Assembly: GCA_031549885.1 (NCBI GenBank) | Contig: JAVBPD010000076.1 | Coordinates: 1-8,418, forward strand | From: WQUF01 sp031549885 | Lineage (GTDB): Bacteria; Bacillota; Clostridia; Clostridiales; Clostridiaceae | DNA length: 8,418 bases | Reading direction: 5' to 3' | The notes under the pieces: model-generated | Databases searched by the model: none | Seen by the model: the letters and a program-made list of their open reading frames with translations, nothing else | What the model was told of the DNA's origin: nothing | Shown here: positions 6,114 to 8,418 of the stretch, one piece after another | Numbering within the stretch: the stretch's first letter is position 1 | Layout: the number at the start of each line of letters is the position of its first letter | Translations under genes and position numbers: made by a program

Positions 6114-7721
6114 ATGATAGGCAATGGTATAACCCCATCATTTATAAAGGAAAGATTAGATGAGTTTGTTATAGGACAAGAAAGCTTGAAAAAAATTATA
6201 GCAACAGTGATTTATTTGCACAAAAAACGAGTTAGCAATTTTTCTACTTATAAAGATTTTAATTTAAGCAATAGCAATATGTTTATAGTTGGAAATAGTG
6301 GTACTGGTAAAACGTTAACTGCAATGAAGGCTTGTGAGATTTTGGGTATAGATTCCATGGTATTTGATTGTAGTTTATTGACTCCAGCTGGGTATAAGGG
6401 TTCAAATATTGACTCCTTTATGTATGATTTATATAGAAAATGTGATTCCAATATATGCCGAACAGAAAGGTCAGTTGTAATACTTGATGAATTTGATAAA
6501 TTAATTGATAAAATAAAAGTAAGCGATAAACCTGGAAATTATGGATTTAGTGCTATGAGTTCTTTTTTGAAGATTTTAGAAGGTATAGATATGTCGTTAA
6601 ATGATAATGTGGTAATTAACACGAGGAATATTCTCTTTATTGCTACTGGTTCATGTGAAGGGATTGAGGACATAATTGAGAGAAGGCTTACAACTAATCA
6701 AGATTATTATAATGAAAAGGTTATTGATTTTAATTTTATAAATGGTGAAATTGTAAAAGTTGATGATGATTACATATATCGAAAGCAAAATGATTTGATA
6801 AGCTATGTTGAGGGTGAAGATTTAATTGAGTATGGTTTTATGCCAGAGATAATAGGAAGATTTACTCATATAGCTAGTACATCAAATCTTTCTTACGATG
6901 AAATTAAGCGCATTATAGTAGAGCCTAAGAATAGTTTGTTTAATCAGTATAAGAACATATTAGAGAATGATGGTATAGGCCTTGAAATTACGGAAAAGGC
7001 TCTTAACTTCATGGCAAAAAAAGCTGTAAATAGCAAAACTGGTGTTAGAAATCTAAGAAGTGCTTTTGAAAAAAATATGCTTAATGTTTTATATGAAATT
7101 CCTGATAATAAGTATATTTATAAAGTTGTTATTGATTCAGATGAAAAAGATTTAAAAAGTAGAATTTTAGAGTTTAAAAATTATAATAATGTATCAATTG
7201 ATAAGGATAGAAATAATGATGATGAAAGTTTAATTAGCAAAGGCGATATCTTTAATTCTGAAAATTTAAAGGAACAGTCACTTAAAAAAGAATTGCAAAA
7301 TGATGATAATTTAAGTGAAAAGTTAAAAAATATTAAAAGCATTAAAAAGTTTATTGAGGATTTAATGGATGTTGCTTTAGAAAATAGCTTTGTTAAAACT
7401 TATCATGCAACTGATCTTTTATATTCGTTATTTAATTCAATTTGTATTTATTTTTCAAAGGAGATGCTTAAAGAACATCAAACTATATATTTTATGTATG
7501 AAAGCATTTCTTTAAAAAAAGAAGATAGAATGAAAACATATTTAGATTGTGCTTTTGATGATTTAAGAGGTAAAAACAATAGACACCCTGCTTTAGTTGC
7601 TTATAATAAATATTTGTATATGCTTAAACCTGAAGATAGCGAAATTATAGAAATTGCAAAAAGTACTTTGGTTAAATTTGCAGAGATTAATAATATGAAA
7701 ATTGATAAAAATAGAGTTTAA
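6114..7721 (+). CDS. ClpX-like AAA+ ATPase without zinc domain or IGF loop
   Basis: This 535-residue cytoplasmic ATPase matches ClpX over residues about 5-340, then has an unrelated C-terminal region. Motifs: Walker A GNSGTGKT (60-67), pore loop AGYKG (92-96; ClpX has AGYVG), Walker B VVILDEFDKL (121-130), sensor 1 in NILFIATGS (172-180), Arg finger R249 in PEIIGRF, the ClpX-typical EPKNSLFNQY (270-279) and sensor 2 GVRNLRS (310-316, R312). The ClpX N-terminal four-Cys zinc domain is absent: the protein starts directly at the AAA+ core. Where ClpX carries the IGF tripeptide that docks ClpP, this protein has a different insertion (191-225, NQDYYNEKVIDFNFINGE). Residues 345-410 are a charged linker, and 411-535 are helical and unrecognised. 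I infer a ClpP-independent unfoldase or remodeller, distinct from the housekeeping clpX, which is normally near clpP and lon. The substrate is unknown. Confidence 0.9.
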   Translation: MIGNGITPSFIKERLDEFVIGQESLKKIIATVIYLHKKRVSNFSTYKDFNLSNSNMFIVGNSGTGKTLTAMKACEILGIDSMVFDCSLLTPAGYKGSNIDSFMYDLYRKCDSNICRTERSVVILDEFDKLIDKIKVSDKPGNYGFSAMSSFLKILEGIDMSLNDNVVINTRNILFIATGSCEGIEDIIERRLTTNQDYYNEKVIDFNFINGEIVKVDDDYIYRKQNDLISYVEGEDLIEYGFMPEIIGRFTHIASTSNLSYDEIKRIIVEPKNSLFNQYKNILENDGIGLEITEKALNFMAKKAVNSKTGVRNLRSAFEKNMLNVLYEIPDNKYIYKVVIDSDEKDLKSRILEFKNYNNVSIDKDRNNDDESLISKGDIFNSENLKEQSLKKELQNDDNLSEKLKNIKSIKKFIEDLMDVALENSFVKTYHATDLLYSLFNSICIYFSKEMLKEHQTIYFMYESISLKKEDRMKTYLDCAFDDLRGKNNRHPALVAYNKYLYMLKPEDSEIIEIAKSTLVKFAEINNMKIDKNRV

Positions 7722-7725
7722 TAAT

Positions 7726-7773
7726 ATAAGGATGTTATAAATTTGATTCTCATTAAATTTATAACATCCTTAT
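7726..7773. terminator. Long 19-bp hairpin after the ClpX-like gene
   Basis: ATAAGGATGTTATAAATTT (7726-7744) and its exact complement at 7755-7773 form a 19-bp stem with a 10-base loop (GATTCTCATT), five bases after the stop. It lacks a good T-run (TATTGG follows), so it may act as a weak or bidirectional terminator or stabilise the 3' end. It could also be a small mobile repeat; one copy is visible here. Confidence 0.6.
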
Positions 7774-7898
7774 TATTGGTATTGAAGCAATAAAATGCCA
7801 CTGGAAAAACAAGTTATTATGCTTTAAAATATTTCATAAGGTATACATTTTACTCCATATGGTGAAAATTATTTTGAATTTGATATAGTGAGGAATTT

Positions 7899-8222
7899 AT
7901 GAATAGTAATTTTAATTTTTTAGAAAACGATTTTCCTATATTAGCAAAGCTAGGTTATTTGGCAGAAAATTATATATATACTGATACAAATGCATGTCTT
8001 TTTAAATTAGGCGTTCTTGCAGAAGAAATTGTAAATGAAATGTTTATTTTAGATTCTTTAAAAGACCCAGAGGATAACACTCAAGTAAATAAAATAAAAA
8101 TTTTAAAATCTGAAGGTCTTTTACAAAAACGTGCGGAAAGCCCACTCCGTTCAGTTATGCTCGGGCAAATATGCTTAAAGTTTTTTTTTAGAATCAGATT
8201 CTCTTCTTCTAAAGTGGTTTGA
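7899..8222 (+). pseudogene. Truncated DUF4145/HsdR-like restriction or helicase protein
   Basis: The ATG at 7899 follows AGTGAGGA (7887-7894). Residues 1-77 read FNFLENDFPILAKLGYLAE, then YTDTNACLFKLGVLAEEIV and KIKILKSEGLL, a pattern I recall from the N-terminal DUF4145 region of HsdR-like type I/III restriction subunits and DEAD/DEAH helicases. The family continues after L-L with helices leading to an R-K-x-x-N-x-A-H motif and then a large helicase. Here that continuation is lost after K77 (codon ending 8129). The last 30 codons are low-homology, GC-shifted sequence ending at TGA 8220-8222. The full protein would be hundreds of residues longer, so this is a disrupted gene. The family assignment of the N-part is good; the exact system is not determined. 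Confidence 0.7.
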
Positions 8223-8298
8223 GCAATTCTGGTTTCGTTACCACTTCACAGCGTTTTCATTCTTCTTATTTTCAAGTAATAAATGATTTTGCAAAAAT
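8130..8298. mobile_element. Probable end of an inserted element
   Basis: At 8130 the base composition changes sharply: 8130-8180 is about 51% G+C (26 of 51) against roughly a quarter elsewhere. The HsdR-like coding similarity stops at the same place. The stretch carries CGGA/TCCG arms around 8134-8149, a 9-T run (8181-8189), AGAATC-A-GATTCT (8190-8202) and an AAGTGGT/ACCACTT pair (8212-8218 and 8240-8246), followed by a coding fragment on the other strand. This fits the terminal region of an insertion sequence or similar element whose far end lies beyond 8418. No terminal repeat can be confirmed from one end. Confidence 0.5.
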
Positions 8299-8418
8299 TT
8301 AGTCAAATAAATAATACTTCCAGTTTTGTTGCAGTAAATTGTATTCTGCGAAATATCCCCTATACCGTTCATACTCCTGCGGTGAAAGAGAAAAAATAAA
8401 GCTTGGGTGACTTCTAAT
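8299..8418 (-). CDS. C-terminus of unrecognised - strand protein (partial)
   Basis: Reading leftwards from the right edge, an open frame of 39 codons ends in TAA (complement of 8299-8301). The piece FSLSPQEYERYRGYFAEYN followed by LLQQNWKYYLFD is rich in Tyr, Gln, Arg and Trp and has the look of a true protein C-terminus, with a helix then a compact aromatic end. Frame and codon use differ from the AT-loving genes to the left. It is probably cargo or the transposase/recombinase of the element entering at 8130. I do not recognise the family; the start lies outside the window. Confidence 0.55.
   Translation of the reverse strand: MRSHPSFIFSLSPQEYERYRGYFAEYNLLQQNWKYYLFD

Noticed and set aside
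8131..8298. Group II intron starting with GTGCG at 8131
   Set aside because: The 5' motif fits, but the usual same-strand reverse transcriptase and domain V/VI are not visible and the next coding frame is on the other strand. Five bases is too little evidence.
1..8418. CRISPR arrays, tRNA or rRNA genes
   Set aside because: No evenly spaced direct repeats and no cloverleaf or rRNA-like conserved sequence were seen on either strand.

Overview
The window is strongly AT-rich, prefers AGA, ATA and TTA codons, and has strong AGGAGG-like ribosome binding sites and short U-tailed hairpins. This points to a low-GC Firmicute, most likely a Clostridium or close relative. The assignment rests on base composition and style, not on a marker gene. 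All recognisable genes are on the + strand, except a gene fragment entering from the right edge on the - strand.

Layout: (1) 2-364 is the 3' end of an unrecognised gene, followed by a 376-base gap holding two hairpin-like inverted repeats, one perfect operator-like palindrome and a weak promoter candidate. (2) 741-5056 is a probable operon: a secreted or membrane-anchored protein, a 55-residue small ORF, a BcrA-type ABC ATPase, a six-helix ABC-2 permease, a sensor kinase with a very short outside loop, and an OmpR-type response regulator. It looks like a self-regulated module that senses and exports or detoxifies a membrane-active compound such as a peptide antibiotic; the substrate is unknown. 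(3) 5092-5694 follows at 35 bp and encodes a 200-residue helical protein with a loose resemblance to Imm30-type immunity proteins. It closes on a perfect intrinsic terminator whose loop holds the stop codon.

(4) 5695-6113 is a 419-base gap with a possible 30-codon ORF and a second terminator-like hairpin. (5) 6114-7721 encodes a standalone ClpX-like AAA+ unfoldase. It lacks the zinc-binding N-domain and a recognisable IGF (ClpP-docking) loop, and carries an extra C-terminal region of about 190 residues. A 19-bp hairpin follows. (6) 7899-8222 begins as the N-terminal part of a DUF4145/HsdR-like restriction or helicase protein. Family resemblance stops abruptly near 8129, where GC content jumps from about a quarter to about half. 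A - strand coding fragment (8299 to the right edge) lies beyond, so the gene is probably broken by an inserted element whose other end is outside the window.

The most notable items are the unusual ClpX paralogue and the interrupted restriction-like gene. The transporter/two-component operon belongs to known families, although its two extra genes (the secreted protein and the small ORF) are not explained. No tRNA, rRNA or CRISPR array was seen.
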